NCBI RefSeq assembly: GCF_019511605.1
Contig: NZ_JAEUAV010000017.1
Span: 62,001-126,000, forward strand
Direction of reading: 5' to 3'
Source: Paraburkholderia phenoliruptrix
GTDB taxonomy: Bacteria; Pseudomonadota; Gammaproteobacteria; Burkholderiales; Burkholderiaceae
Length of the DNA: 64,000 nucleotides
The translations under genes and the position numbers were made by a program. The first letter of the stretch is position 1, and the number at the start of each line of letters is the position of its first letter. Shown piece after piece: positions 24,457 through 32,679 of the stretch. The notes beneath the pieces were generated by a model. It was given only the letters and a program-made list of their open reading frames with translations, made no database searches and was not told the origin of the DNA.

Positions 24457-25763
24457 GCCTGTTTCTCCGTGTTGGATGGCGCGGCGCCTTGACGGCCCGG
24501 GCCTGAAATTTTGCGCTCGGTAAGCGGCAGCCGCAAAACAGCGCGCGTGCCGCGCGGCCTGGCTGTATTGGCGTCCGTCAATTCGATGGATCCTTTCAGA
24601 CGCGCCGCCGCCGAAAAGGCCAGATAGAGGCCAACACCATGCCCGCCCTGCGTGCTTTCCACCGGCATGGTCCCGAGTGAGCCGCGCAACGCGGCCGGAA
24701 TGCCGGGGCCGGCGTCGCAGACTTCGAATTCGACCTGATCGCCGCGCGCGGTTAGCCTGCACGACAGCGTAACGTGATCGCGGCTCGCACGCGCCGCATT
24801 GTCGAGCAGAATCGTCAGGATCTGGCTGACGGCTACCGTGTCGTCAAGGCTGACATCCGCGGGCGGCGCGCCGAGCCGCTCGAACTTCACATGCGGATGG
24901 CGCAGGCGCCACTGGTCGGCAAACGATTCGAGCCACTCGCCCACCGGTTGACGATTAGTGGCGGTGGTTGCGCGGCTGCGCAACCTCGCAAGTGCCGACG
25001 TGCACAGGGACATCTGTTGCTCGAGCAGTTCGAGGTCGGCGCTGTAGGGCGCGAGCCCTTTGTCTGTGCGCGCCGCGTCGCGCAGTTCTTCGGACAGCAT
25101 CGCAATTGTAGACAGAGGCGTGCCGATTTCGTGAGCGACTGTTGCCGCTTGCACCCCGAGCGCAACCGCGCGTTCGTCGTGAAGCAAGCGCTGCTGCGCC
25201 TCTCCGAGTGCTGCGTCACGTAGCCGCAGGGCTCTGGACATGCGCGCGACGAACCACGCGATCAGCCCCACGCTCACCATGAAGTTGACCCACATGCCGG
25301 CGCGGAAGTAGTCGAACAGATTCGCGGGATTGTCGAGATTCAAGGGCACCGAATCGAAACCGAGCACCGCGTAGCAGGCCACGGCGAAGGCGGCGAGCCA
25401 GGCCATGAGATGCCACGGCAGCACGGCGGCCGCAATTGCAAGCGAAGGCAGATACAGCGAAACAAACGGATTGGTGGTGCCGCCGGAGAGGAACAGCAAG
25501 GCGGACAACGCGCCCAGATCGACCCAGATCTGACCGAACAGCTCTATGTTCGACTCGGGCCGCTGCTGTGCGACGCGCCACCAGGTGAGCGCGTTGAAAA
25601 TCACTTCGAGCGCAATGACGAGCAGCATGGCCGGCAACGGCAAATGCACGCCGATAAAAATCTGCACGACTGCGATGGTCAGCAACTGCCCGATGATCGC
25701 GAGACTGCGCAGCCAGAACAGATGGCCGAGATTCACGCGGCCGGTGTTGGTTATACGATGCAT
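24453..25763 (-). CDS. regB: RegB/PrrB-family redox sensor histidine kinase
   Basis: A 436-residue membrane kinase with about six N-terminal helices (residues ~15-175). The quinone-binding motif GGTTNPF is at 94-100, the H-box VAHEIGTPLSTI contains phospho-accepting H211, and Cys254 (MSLCTSALARLR) matches the RegB redox-sensing cysteine. The ATPase domain includes LLDNAARAS and GGHGVGLYLA. These features together mark it as a true RegB that reads the ubiquinone pool. It is the first gene of the regBA operon and is read away from the TPR gene. Confidence 0.92.
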   Translation of the reverse strand: MHRITNTGRVNLGHLFWLRSLAIIGQLLTIAVVQIFIGVHLPLPAMLLVIALEVIFNALTWWRVAQQRPESNIELFGQIWVDLGALSALLFLSGGTTNPFVSLYLPSLAIAAAVLPWHLMAWLAAFAVACYAVLGFDSVPLNLDNPANLFDYFRAGMWVNFMVSVGLIAWFVARMSRALRLRDAALGEAQQRLLHDERAVALGVQAATVAHEIGTPLSTIAMLSEELRDAARTDKGLAPYSADLELLEQQMSLCTSALARLRSRATTATNRQPVGEWLESFADQWRLRHPHVKFERLGAPPADVSLDDTVAVSQILTILLDNAARASRDHVTLSCRLTARGDQVEFEVCDAGPGIPAALRGSLGTMPVESTQGGHGVGLYLAFSAAARLKGSIELTDANTARPRGTRAVLRLPLTERKISGPGRQGAAPSNTEKQA

Positions 25764-25869
25764 GACTTCAGTTTACCCGTTCGGACGCTTCCCAATGCTA
25801 CGGCCACAGTGCGGCGCTACCATAGCCGCTTTGTCAGCGTGCGGGCCGGTCGTTCGGCCGTAATCAACC

Positions 25870-27498
25870 ATGGTCAACTCTGACGCCTCGTCAGCTTTCC
25901 TTAATTTTATGCGGCAAGCCGCCTTAGCTCATCGCAGCGGCGCGCAGGAACTCGAAGCACAGGCGCTGCACGCGGCCGCGCAACTCCATTCGCTCGACGA
26001 CGCCGCTCTCGCCTCGCTAACGCACACGCTGATCCAGCAGCAACGCCACGTCGACGCAATCGACCTGACCGCCATTATTGCGCAGCTCGACGAGCACAAC
26101 GCCTCTGCGCATTTCCGTCTCGGCTACGCATTGCAAATGGCCGACCGGCACGGCGAAGCCGTTGCTCCGTATCAACGCGCGCTCGCCCTGGACCCGGCGT
26201 TGCCTTCTCTGCGCTGCAATCTCGCGGGCGCCCTTGCCTTCACCGGTCTTGATCTGGATCAACAAATCGCGCTGCTGGAAGAGGCGGTCAAGCAAGATCC
26301 GGCCGACGGCAACGCGTGGATCAATTTGACGAACGCCTATCGCAAGAACATGAATTTGCCGCGCGCGCTCGAAGCCGGCGAGCGCGCCGTGCATTGCGTG
26401 CCGCTCAGCCCGCTTGCGCACAACAACTATGCGCTGACGCTGCGCGAAGCGCAACGCTGGGACACGGCGGCTCAAGCCGCGCAAACTGCATGCGCGCTCG
26501 CCCCCACTGACGCGGCCATGCGTTCCAATCTCGCAATGCTGCAACTAATGCGCGGCGATTACGCAAACGGCTGGCTCTCGCACGAAGCGCGCTGGAGCGG
26601 CTCAGCGGAGTTGCGCGGCATTCGCCCCGCGCTGCGAGCTCCCACGTGGCGGGGCGAACCGCTTGCCGGCAAGACCTTGCTCGTGTGGGGCGAACAAGGC
26701 ATGGGCGACGTGCTGCAATTCAGCCGCTACATCCCGCTCGTTGCCGAACGCGTGCACCGCGAGGGCGGCCGCCTCGCCTGGAACTCGTTTCCGCAAATGG
26801 GCGAGTTGCTCGTGCGCAGCCTGGGCGGGCATGTCGATCATTACTCGGCGGGCGGCGGCGTCGAGACGCTGCCGCCGTTCGACTTCGAGATTCCATTGCT
26901 GAGCCTGCCGCTCATCTTCGGCACCCGCGAGCCGACCATTCCGGCAGCAACACCGTATCTGCACGCAGACGCCGCCGCTGTCGAGCGCTGGCGCGACCGG
27001 TTTGCCGGCGAGCCGAGGCTCAAGGTCGGATTGACCTGGACCGGCAGCCACACGCACCAACGCAATCCGTTTCGCCGTGTCGGGTTGGAGCGCTATGCAA
27101 AGTACTTCGCGGGCATGCGCAACGTCGCGTTTTACTCGCTGCAGCCGGGCGCGGGCGATGAGGTGAACACCGCGCGGGCCGCCGGTCTGCCTATCAACGA
27201 CTACACCGCCGAAATCGCCACGTTCGACGACACAGCCGCATGTGTCAGCGCGCTCGATCTCGTCATTACCGTGTGTACTTCGACCGCGCATCTGAGCGGC
27301 GCGCTCGGACAGCGCACGTGGGTGTTGCTCGACGTCAACCCGCACTGGGTGTGGCTGACCGAGCGGCGCGACAGCCCGTGGTATTCATCCGCGACGCTGT
27401 ACCGTCAGCCGGCCTTCGCCGAATGGGAGCCGGCACTCGCTGCGCTCGCCCACGATCTGGCCGCGTTCGCGGCCCGGCACGTCGCCGCGCCACGCTAG
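25870..27498 (+). CDS. TPR-repeat protein with C-terminal glycosyltransferase (GT9-like) fold
   Basis: A 542-residue protein. Residues ~30-230 hold tandem TPRs (for example ASAHFRLGYALQMADRHGEAVAPYQRAL-type helices, split here as LGYALQMADRHGEAV and ALEAGERAVHCVPLSPLAHN). The C-terminal half has a nucleotide-sugar-binding look: TLLVWGEQGMGDVLQFSRY near 270, VGLTWTGS near 385 and a late TVCTSTAHLSGALG near 470. Burkholderia encode many such proteins, and no acceptor is known. Start at ATG 25870, 106 bp divergent from regB. The enzyme activity is inference. Confidence 0.72.
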   Translation: MVNSDASSAFLNFMRQAALAHRSGAQELEAQALHAAAQLHSLDDAALASLTHTLIQQQRHVDAIDLTAIIAQLDEHNASAHFRLGYALQMADRHGEAVAPYQRALALDPALPSLRCNLAGALAFTGLDLDQQIALLEEAVKQDPADGNAWINLTNAYRKNMNLPRALEAGERAVHCVPLSPLAHNNYALTLREAQRWDTAAQAAQTACALAPTDAAMRSNLAMLQLMRGDYANGWLSHEARWSGSAELRGIRPALRAPTWRGEPLAGKTLLVWGEQGMGDVLQFSRYIPLVAERVHREGGRLAWNSFPQMGELLVRSLGGHVDHYSAGGGVETLPPFDFEIPLLSLPLIFGTREPTIPAATPYLHADAAAVERWRDRFAGEPRLKVGLTWTGSHTHQRNPFRRVGLERYAKYFAGMRNVAFYSLQPGAGDEVNTARAAGLPINDYTAEIATFDDTAACVSALDLVITVCTSTAHLSGALGQRTWVLLDVNPHWVWLTERRDSPWYSSATLYRQPAFAEWEPALAALAHDLAAFAARHVAAPR

Positions 27499-27533
27499 CG
27501 TGGCCAGACGGACGTCACCGCGCGAAAACGCGC

Positions 27534-27758
27534 CTACGGCGATTCGGCTCCTGACTCCGGCTGGGCCACCCGCGCGATTTCCGCTGCGAGACATTCGGGG
27601 CAAAGGCAACGGCCGGATGGGTCGAGCCGCTCGCGCGGCAGCGGCGGCATTTGGCGGCACCAGCAGTCGAACGGCTCGGCATGCATCGCGCAGTCGAACG
27701 CATTGCCGCAGCGCGGGCAACGCGCGCTGCCAGGTGGGCGTGAGGCGGACGGTTTCAT
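27534..27758 (-). CDS. Cysteine-rich CWC family protein
   Basis: A 74-residue protein with the Cys_rich_CWC pattern: CPRCGNAFDC, then CWCRQMPPLP and GRCLCPECLAAEI. Eight cysteines are paired as in a small zinc-ribbon. It starts MKPSASRPPGSARCP at 27758; an ATG nine codons upstream is possible. It is convergent with the TPR gene, 35 bp away. Function unknown for the family; metal binding is inferred from the cysteine spacing. Confidence 0.8.
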   Translation of the reverse strand: MKPSASRPPGSARCPRCGNAFDCAMHAEPFDCWCRQMPPLPRERLDPSGRCLCPECLAAEIARVAQPESGAESP

Positions 27759-28023
27759 GACAGGCGGACGTTCTCGCTGGAGCATCGACGAGGAAATGAT
27801 GCCACGCCTCGCGTCCTACTGTGAGTCGTCCATTCGGCCAGTTCCCAGGCGAGCCGGTTGCGCGCTACGCTGGGCCGTTGGATAGCACTGCAAACCCCGG
27901 TTGCGCAGGGCGGAAACGGCGGCGTTGCGCGCCGCCGCCGCGCGTGTCGAAAACCCTGCTGCAGTGCGCCAGTCCTGTACAATTCGCCCTTGTTTCAACT
28001 GTTCCGTGCCCGAGCCTGCCGCC

Positions 28024-28923
28024 ATGTCCGAGCTTCCCGACCTTTCGCAGATTGCGCCCACCCTGAAGGCTGAAATTCTGGCCGAGGCGCTGCCTTACAT
28101 TCGCCAGTACCACGGTAAGACCGTGGTCATCAAATACGGCGGCAACGCCATGACGGAAGAGCGGCTCAAGCAGGGCTTTGCGCGCGACGTAATTCTTCTG
28201 AAGCTGGTCGGCATCAATCCGGTCATCGTGCACGGCGGCGGTCCGCAAATCGACCAGGCGCTCAAGAAGGTCGGCAAGCAGGGCACCTTCATTCAAGGCA
28301 TGCGCGTCACGGACGAAGAGACGATGGAAGTCGTCGAATGGGTGCTGGGCGGCGAGGTGCAGCAGGACATCGTCACGCTGATCAATCACTTCGGCGGTCA
28401 CGCCGTGGGCCTGACCGGCAAGGACGGCGGGCTGATTCACGCGCGCAAGATGCTGATGCCCGACCGCGACAATCCCGGCCAATACGTTGACATCGGCCAG
28501 GTGGGCGAAGTCGAGGCAATCAATCCGGCCGTGGTGAAGGCGCTGCAGGACGACGCGTTTATTCCGGTGATCTCGCCGATCGGTTTCGGCGAAGACGGGC
28601 TGTCGTACAACATCAACGCCGACCTCGTTGCGGGCAAGCTGGCGGTCGTACTGAACGCCGAAAAGCTCGTGATGATGACGAACATCCCCGGCGTGATGGA
28701 CAAGGAAGGCAACCTGCTGACCGACCTGTCCGCGCGAGAAATCGACGGGCTATTCGCCGACGGCACCATCTCGGGGGGCATGCTGCCGAAGATCTCGTCG
28801 GCACTGGACGCGGCAAAGAGCGGCGTGCGCTCGGTGCATATCATCGACGGGCGTATCGAACACTCGGTGCTACTGGAAATTCTCACCGAACAGCCGTTCG
28901 GCACAATGATCCGCTCGCATTGA
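28024..28923 (+). CDS. argB: Acetylglutamate kinase
   Basis: A 299-residue amino-acid kinase, second step of arginine synthesis, phosphorylating N-acetylglutamate. Signature segments are VVIKYGGNAM (near 37), VIVHGGGPQID, GGHAVGLTGKDGGLI and NINADLVAGKLAVVLNAEKL, with a C-terminal GGMLPKISSALDAAKSG. The N-terminal ~25-residue helix suits the arginine-inhibited hexameric form. The start is ATG 28024 (MSELPDLSQIAPTLKAE). TACAAT at 27978-27983 may be the -10. Confidence 0.96.
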   Translation: MSELPDLSQIAPTLKAEILAEALPYIRQYHGKTVVIKYGGNAMTEERLKQGFARDVILLKLVGINPVIVHGGGPQIDQALKKVGKQGTFIQGMRVTDEETMEVVEWVLGGEVQQDIVTLINHFGGHAVGLTGKDGGLIHARKMLMPDRDNPGQYVDIGQVGEVEAINPAVVKALQDDAFIPVISPIGFGEDGLSYNINADLVAGKLAVVLNAEKLVMMTNIPGVMDKEGNLLTDLSAREIDGLFADGTISGGMLPKISSALDAAKSGVRSVHIIDGRIEHSVLLEILTEQPFGTMIRSH

Positions 28924-29129
28924 TTTCTTTGTACCATCCGGCACAGGGGGCGCGCCGCTGCAACGTCGCCCCATATGCCTGCTGCGCCTGCTGCGCCGGC
29001 CGCGCGGCATCAGCGCGATGCGCAGCCGCTGGCGTGACGGGCGCGACGGGCGCCAGTCGCAGCCGGTCCCGCTCATGTCTGCGTCGCGCGCTCGCCGCGG
29101 CGCCCGGCGCCTGAAGCGCCCTCTTTCCC

Positions 29130-29933
29130 ATGCGAACTCCGACTTTCCGGCGCCGTCGTCCACAGATCGCAGGTGGCCGCCCCGTCTGGCTGTTCGATCT
29201 GGACAACACGCTGCACCACGCGTCGCACGCCATCTTTCCCGCGATCAATCAGGCGATGACGCAGTACATTGTCGACGCGCTGCAAGTCGAGCTCGCCGAA
29301 GCGAACCGTCTGCGCACCGGCTACACGCAGCGCTATGGCGCGGCGCTGTTGGGCCTCACGCGCCATCATCCGCTGGATGCCAACGACTTCCTGAAAGTCG
29401 TGCATACGTTTCCCGATCTCGGCTCGATGATCCGCCACGAGCGCGGCGTCGCGCGTCTTGTCGCGGCGCTGCCGGGCCGCAAGATCGTGCTGACCAACGC
29501 TCCGGAAGCGTATGCGCGGGCGGTGCTCGCGCAATTGCGCATCGAGCGTCTGTTCGAGCAGGTGATCGCCATCGAGCATATGCGCGACCGGCGCCAATGG
29601 CGCGCTAAACCCGACCACGCAATGCTGCGTAAGGCCATGCGCGACGCACATGTATCGTTGAAAGACGTCGTGCTGGTCGAAGACACGCGCTCGCACCTGA
29701 AGAACTACCGGCGGCTCGGCATCCGCACCGTCTGGATCACCGGTCATTTGCCGCGCAAGCCGCATGCGGACGGCGTGCCTACGCGGCTGCCGGGCACCGG
29801 CCGGCCGCATTATGTCGATCGCAGCATTCGTTCGCTAAAATCGTTACGACTGAGCACCCGCTCGGTTCGATTGAAGCGCCAGCAGACGGGACGACAGCCA
29901 TGCAGCCGATCGACAAGCCTGATGAAGCCCTAG
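29130..29933 (+). CDS. HAD-superfamily pyrimidine 5'-nucleotidase (SDT1/PhoE-like)
   Basis: A 267-residue phosphatase with the HAD motifs in order: I WLFDLDNTLHH (nucleophile Asp in DxDxT), II IVLTNAP, the Lys in RAKPDHAML and IV VLVEDTRSHLKN. The cap insertion after motif I fits subfamily IA pyrimidine 5'-nucleotidases. The last ~35 residues are basic and extend across the start of slmA (34-bp overlap). It is co-oriented with argB and slmA, an arrangement typical for Burkholderia. Confidence 0.87.
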   Translation: MRTPTFRRRRPQIAGGRPVWLFDLDNTLHHASHAIFPAINQAMTQYIVDALQVELAEANRLRTGYTQRYGAALLGLTRHHPLDANDFLKVVHTFPDLGSMIRHERGVARLVAALPGRKIVLTNAPEAYARAVLAQLRIERLFEQVIAIEHMRDRRQWRAKPDHAMLRKAMRDAHVSLKDVVLVEDTRSHLKNYRRLGIRTVWITGHLPRKPHADGVPTRLPGTGRPHYVDRSIRSLKSLRLSTRSVRLKRQQTGRQPCSRSTSLMKP

Positions 29934-30598
29934 CCGAACACGCCCCCGCTCACGACCCCGCGCTGACGTCACCGCCGCGCGCGCAGCGCCCGAAGCCGGG
30001 CGAGCGCCGCGTGCACATTCTGCAAACGCTTGCGGCAATGCTCGAAGCGCCGAAAAGCGAAAAGATCACCACCGCCGCGCTGGCCGCCCGGCTCGGCGTG
30101 TCTGAAGCCGCGCTCTACCGTCACTTTGCGAGCAAGGCGCAAATGTTCGAAGGACTAATCGAGTTCATCGAGCAGACCATCTTCGGCCTCATCAATCAGA
30201 TCGTCGACAAGGAAAACAATGGGGTGCTGCAAGCGCGCGCCATCGCGCTGATGCTGCTGAATTTCTCCGCGAAAAATCCCGGCATGACGCGCGTGCTGAC
30301 CTGCGAGGCGCTCGTCGGCGAACATGAGCGGCTGACGATGCGCGTCAATCAGATGCTCGAGCGCGTCGAAGCTTCTTTGAAGCAGTGTCTGCGCGTAGCG
30401 ACGGCCAACGCCAACGCTAACGCCGACGCCTGCGCACAAGACGCGCCTGCGCCCGTTCCGGCGGGCTACGACCCCGCCGTGCGGGCAAGCCTGCTGCTGA
30501 GCTATGTGATTGGGCGCTGGCACCGCTTTGTCCGCAGCGGCTTTGTGCGCCTGCCGGCCGACGATGCAGACCAGCAATTGCGCGTGATCCTTCAGTAA
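29900..30598 (+). CDS. slmA: Nucleoid occlusion factor SlmA (TetR family)
   Basis: A 232-residue protein. The N-terminus (1-35) is an Ala/Pro-rich extension, followed by the SlmA helix-turn-helix: RRVHILQTLAAMLEAPKSEK, TTAALAARLGVSEAALYRHF and ASKAQMFEGLIEFIE. SlmA binds chromosomal sites and blocks FtsZ rings over unsegregated DNA. A non-canonical insert of alternating Asn/Ala (ANANANADACA, ~169-179) comes from a 6-bp-unit codon repeat. Starts inside the end of the HAD gene, so it is coupled. Confidence 0.93.
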   Translation: MQPIDKPDEALAEHAPAHDPALTSPPRAQRPKPGERRVHILQTLAAMLEAPKSEKITTAALAARLGVSEAALYRHFASKAQMFEGLIEFIEQTIFGLINQIVDKENNGVLQARAIALMLLNFSAKNPGMTRVLTCEALVGEHERLTMRVNQMLERVEASLKQCLRVATANANANADACAQDAPAPVPAGYDPAVRASLLLSYVIGRWHRFVRSGFVRLPADDADQQLRVILQ

Positions 30599-30633
30599 GG
30601 CGCTGGCGCAGCGCGCCGGCACGCAGGCAGACG

Positions 30634-30730
30634 TTGCCGCGTGGAATTTTCCGCTATACTTTGCGCCTGACTGCGGCCCTGCAGCTTTGCTGAAAGCACA
30701 TTTCAGCCACCTGAACACACAGGGTGCCGC
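30634..30730 (+). promoter_or_regulatory. metX promoter and structured leader RNA
   Basis: TATACT at 30655-30660 has TTGCCG at 30634-30639 (15-bp spacer). From a start near 30667 the RNA enters at once a closed structure. GCGG and CCCTG (30673-30681) pair with CAGGG and CCGC (30720-30730, with a 2-nt bulge). Inside it is a perfect 7-bp hairpin GCTGAAA / TTTCAGC (30689-30695, 30701-30707) with loop GCACA. The total leader is ~248 nt before the metX ATG. It is no riboswitch class I can name. Confidence 0.5.
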
Positions 30731-30914
30731 ACTCCAGAACAGAAAAGTCATACGCGCCGATTTGCTGACTCGATTGCGGGCGCGCGAACTCGTGGAGCAA
30801 TCCCCGGTTCACTATAAATGCGGCTAAAGAGGTCGTCAGCCGCGCACAAGTCGTTCTCCCCCGTGCTTTGCCGACGCCGTCTAGCCGCCCTGTATTTGTC
30901 AAATGGCGGAATGA

Positions 30915-32060
30915 ATGGAATCGATCGGTATCGTCGCTCCAACAAAAATGCATTTCCCCGAGCCGTTGCGTCTGCAAAACGGCAGTTCGCTCGCGGGCTA
31001 CGACCTGATGGTCGAGACCTACGGCACGCTCAACGCGGCGCGCAGCAATGCAGTGCTCGTGTGTCACGCGCTCAACGCGTCGCACCACGTGGCCGGCGTG
31101 TATGCGGACAATCCGAAGGACATCGGCTGGTGGGACAACATGGTCGGTCCCGGCAAACCGCTCGATACCAACCGCTTCTTTGTGATCGGCGTGAACAATC
31201 TCGGTTCGTGCTTCGGCTCGACCGGGCCCATGAGCATCGATCCGGCAACCGGCAAACCGTATGGTGCGACGTTCCCGGTCGTGACGGTCGAAGACTGGGT
31301 CAACGCGCAGGCGCGCGTCGCGGATCAATTCGGCATCGAGCGCTTTGCGGCCGTGATGGGCGGCAGTTTGGGCGGCATGCAGGCGCTCGCGTGGAGCATG
31401 ATGTATCCGCAGCGCGTCGCGCATTGCATTGTGGTGGCATCCACGCCGAAGCTCTCGGCGCAGAACATTGCGTTTAACGAAGTGGCACGCTCGGCGATTC
31501 TGTCGGACCCGGATTTTCACGGCGGCAACTACTACGCGCATGGCGTGAAGCCGAAGCGCGGCTTGCGCGTCGCGCGCATGATCGGCCACATCACCTATCT
31601 GTCGGACGACGACATGGCCGAGAAATTCGGCCGCTCGCTGCGCCGCGCGGAAGGCGCGCTCGACGCCTACAACTTCAATTTCGACGTGGAATTCGAGGTG
31701 GAGTCGTATCTGCGCTATCAGGGCGACAAGTTCGCCGACTACTTCGACGCCAACACTTACCTGCTGATCACGCGCGCGCTGGATTACTTCGATCCGGCGA
31801 AGGCTTTCGACGGCGATCTGACAGCGGCCCTTGCGCACACCACGGCGAAGTATCTGATTGCGAGTTTCACCACCGACTGGCGTTTCGCGCCGGCCCGCTC
31901 GCGTGAACTCGTGAAGGCGCTCCTCGACCACAAGCGCACGGTCACGTATGCGGAAATCGACGCGCCGCACGGCCATGACGCCTTCCTGCTCGACGACGCG
32001 CGCTATCACAACCTGATGCGCGCCTACTACGAACGCATTGCGAACGAGGTGAACGCATGA
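30915..32060 (+). CDS. metX: Homoserine O-acyltransferase (probably O-succinyltransferase) MetX
   Basis: A 381-residue alpha/beta-hydrolase enzyme that activates homoserine for methionine synthesis. The nucleophile is S151 in MGGSLGGMQALAW. The substrate loop GPGKPLDTNRFFVIGVNNLGS is conserved, and the catalytic His lies in DAPHGHDAFL near the end. Proteobacterial MetX paired with MetW is usually a succinyltransferase. The metW start overlaps the stop by 4 bp (ATGA). ATG 30915 is chosen by the family N-terminus MESIGIVAP. Confidence 0.93.
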   Translation: MESIGIVAPTKMHFPEPLRLQNGSSLAGYDLMVETYGTLNAARSNAVLVCHALNASHHVAGVYADNPKDIGWWDNMVGPGKPLDTNRFFVIGVNNLGSCFGSTGPMSIDPATGKPYGATFPVVTVEDWVNAQARVADQFGIERFAAVMGGSLGGMQALAWSMMYPQRVAHCIVVASTPKLSAQNIAFNEVARSAILSDPDFHGGNYYAHGVKPKRGLRVARMIGHITYLSDDDMAEKFGRSLRRAEGALDAYNFNFDVEFEVESYLRYQGDKFADYFDANTYLLITRALDYFDPAKAFDGDLTAALAHTTAKYLIASFTTDWRFAPARSRELVKALLDHKRTVTYAEIDAPHGHDAFLLDDARYHNLMRAYYERIANEVNA

Positions 32061-32665
32061 ACCAGCGCGCACTCGATTATCTGGCGCTGCGCCCGGACTT
32101 CCGCGCCATCGCCCGCTGGGTGGAGCCGCGCGCCACGGTCCTCGATCTGGGTTGCGGCGACGGCTCGCTGCTCTCGCTGCTCAGCGAGGAACTGGACGTG
32201 CAGGGCTACGGCATCGAGATCAACGACGCCGGCGTGCTGGCCGCCACGCAAAACGGCGTCAACGTGATCCAGCAGAATCTCGAAGACGGCCTGCGTCTTT
32301 TCGAGGACGGCAGCTTCGATTTCGCGATCCTCTCGCAGACACTGCAAACCATTCATCAGACAGCGGCGATTCTTCGCGAAACGGTGCGCGTCGGCCGCGA
32401 ATGCATTGTCTCCTTTCCGAACTTCGGCTACTGGGCGCACCGGCTCTCCGTGCTGCAAGGGCGCATGCCGGTGTCGAAGTCGCTGCCCTATCAATGGCAC
32501 AACACGCCGAACGTGCGCGTGCTGACCATCAAGGATTTCGAGGCGCTCGCGCCCGAGGTGGGCATCGAGATTCTCGACCGCGTGGTGCTGCACGATGGTC
32601 AAACCGTGAGGTGGGGCGTGAACTGGCGTGGTAGTCTTGCGGTCTATCGCGTCAAGAAAAGCTAA
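32057..32665 (+). CDS. metW: Methionine biosynthesis protein MetW
   Basis: A 202-residue class I SAM methyltransferase-fold protein starting MNQRALDYLALRPDF. Motif I VLDLGCGDGSLL is at ~28-39, then YGIEIND, FDFAILSQTLQTIHQT and SFPNFGYWAHR, the MetW hallmark. MetW binds MetX and is needed for its activity in some bacteria; true methyl transfer is not shown. The 4-bp overlap makes equal synthesis with MetX likely. Confidence 0.94.
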   Translation: MNQRALDYLALRPDFRAIARWVEPRATVLDLGCGDGSLLSLLSEELDVQGYGIEINDAGVLAATQNGVNVIQQNLEDGLRLFEDGSFDFAILSQTLQTIHQTAAILRETVRVGRECIVSFPNFGYWAHRLSVLQGRMPVSKSLPYQWHNTPNVRVLTIKDFEALAPEVGIEILDRVVLHDGQTVRWGVNWRGSLAVYRVKKS

Positions 32666-32679
32666 CGCAAGTTATCCAC

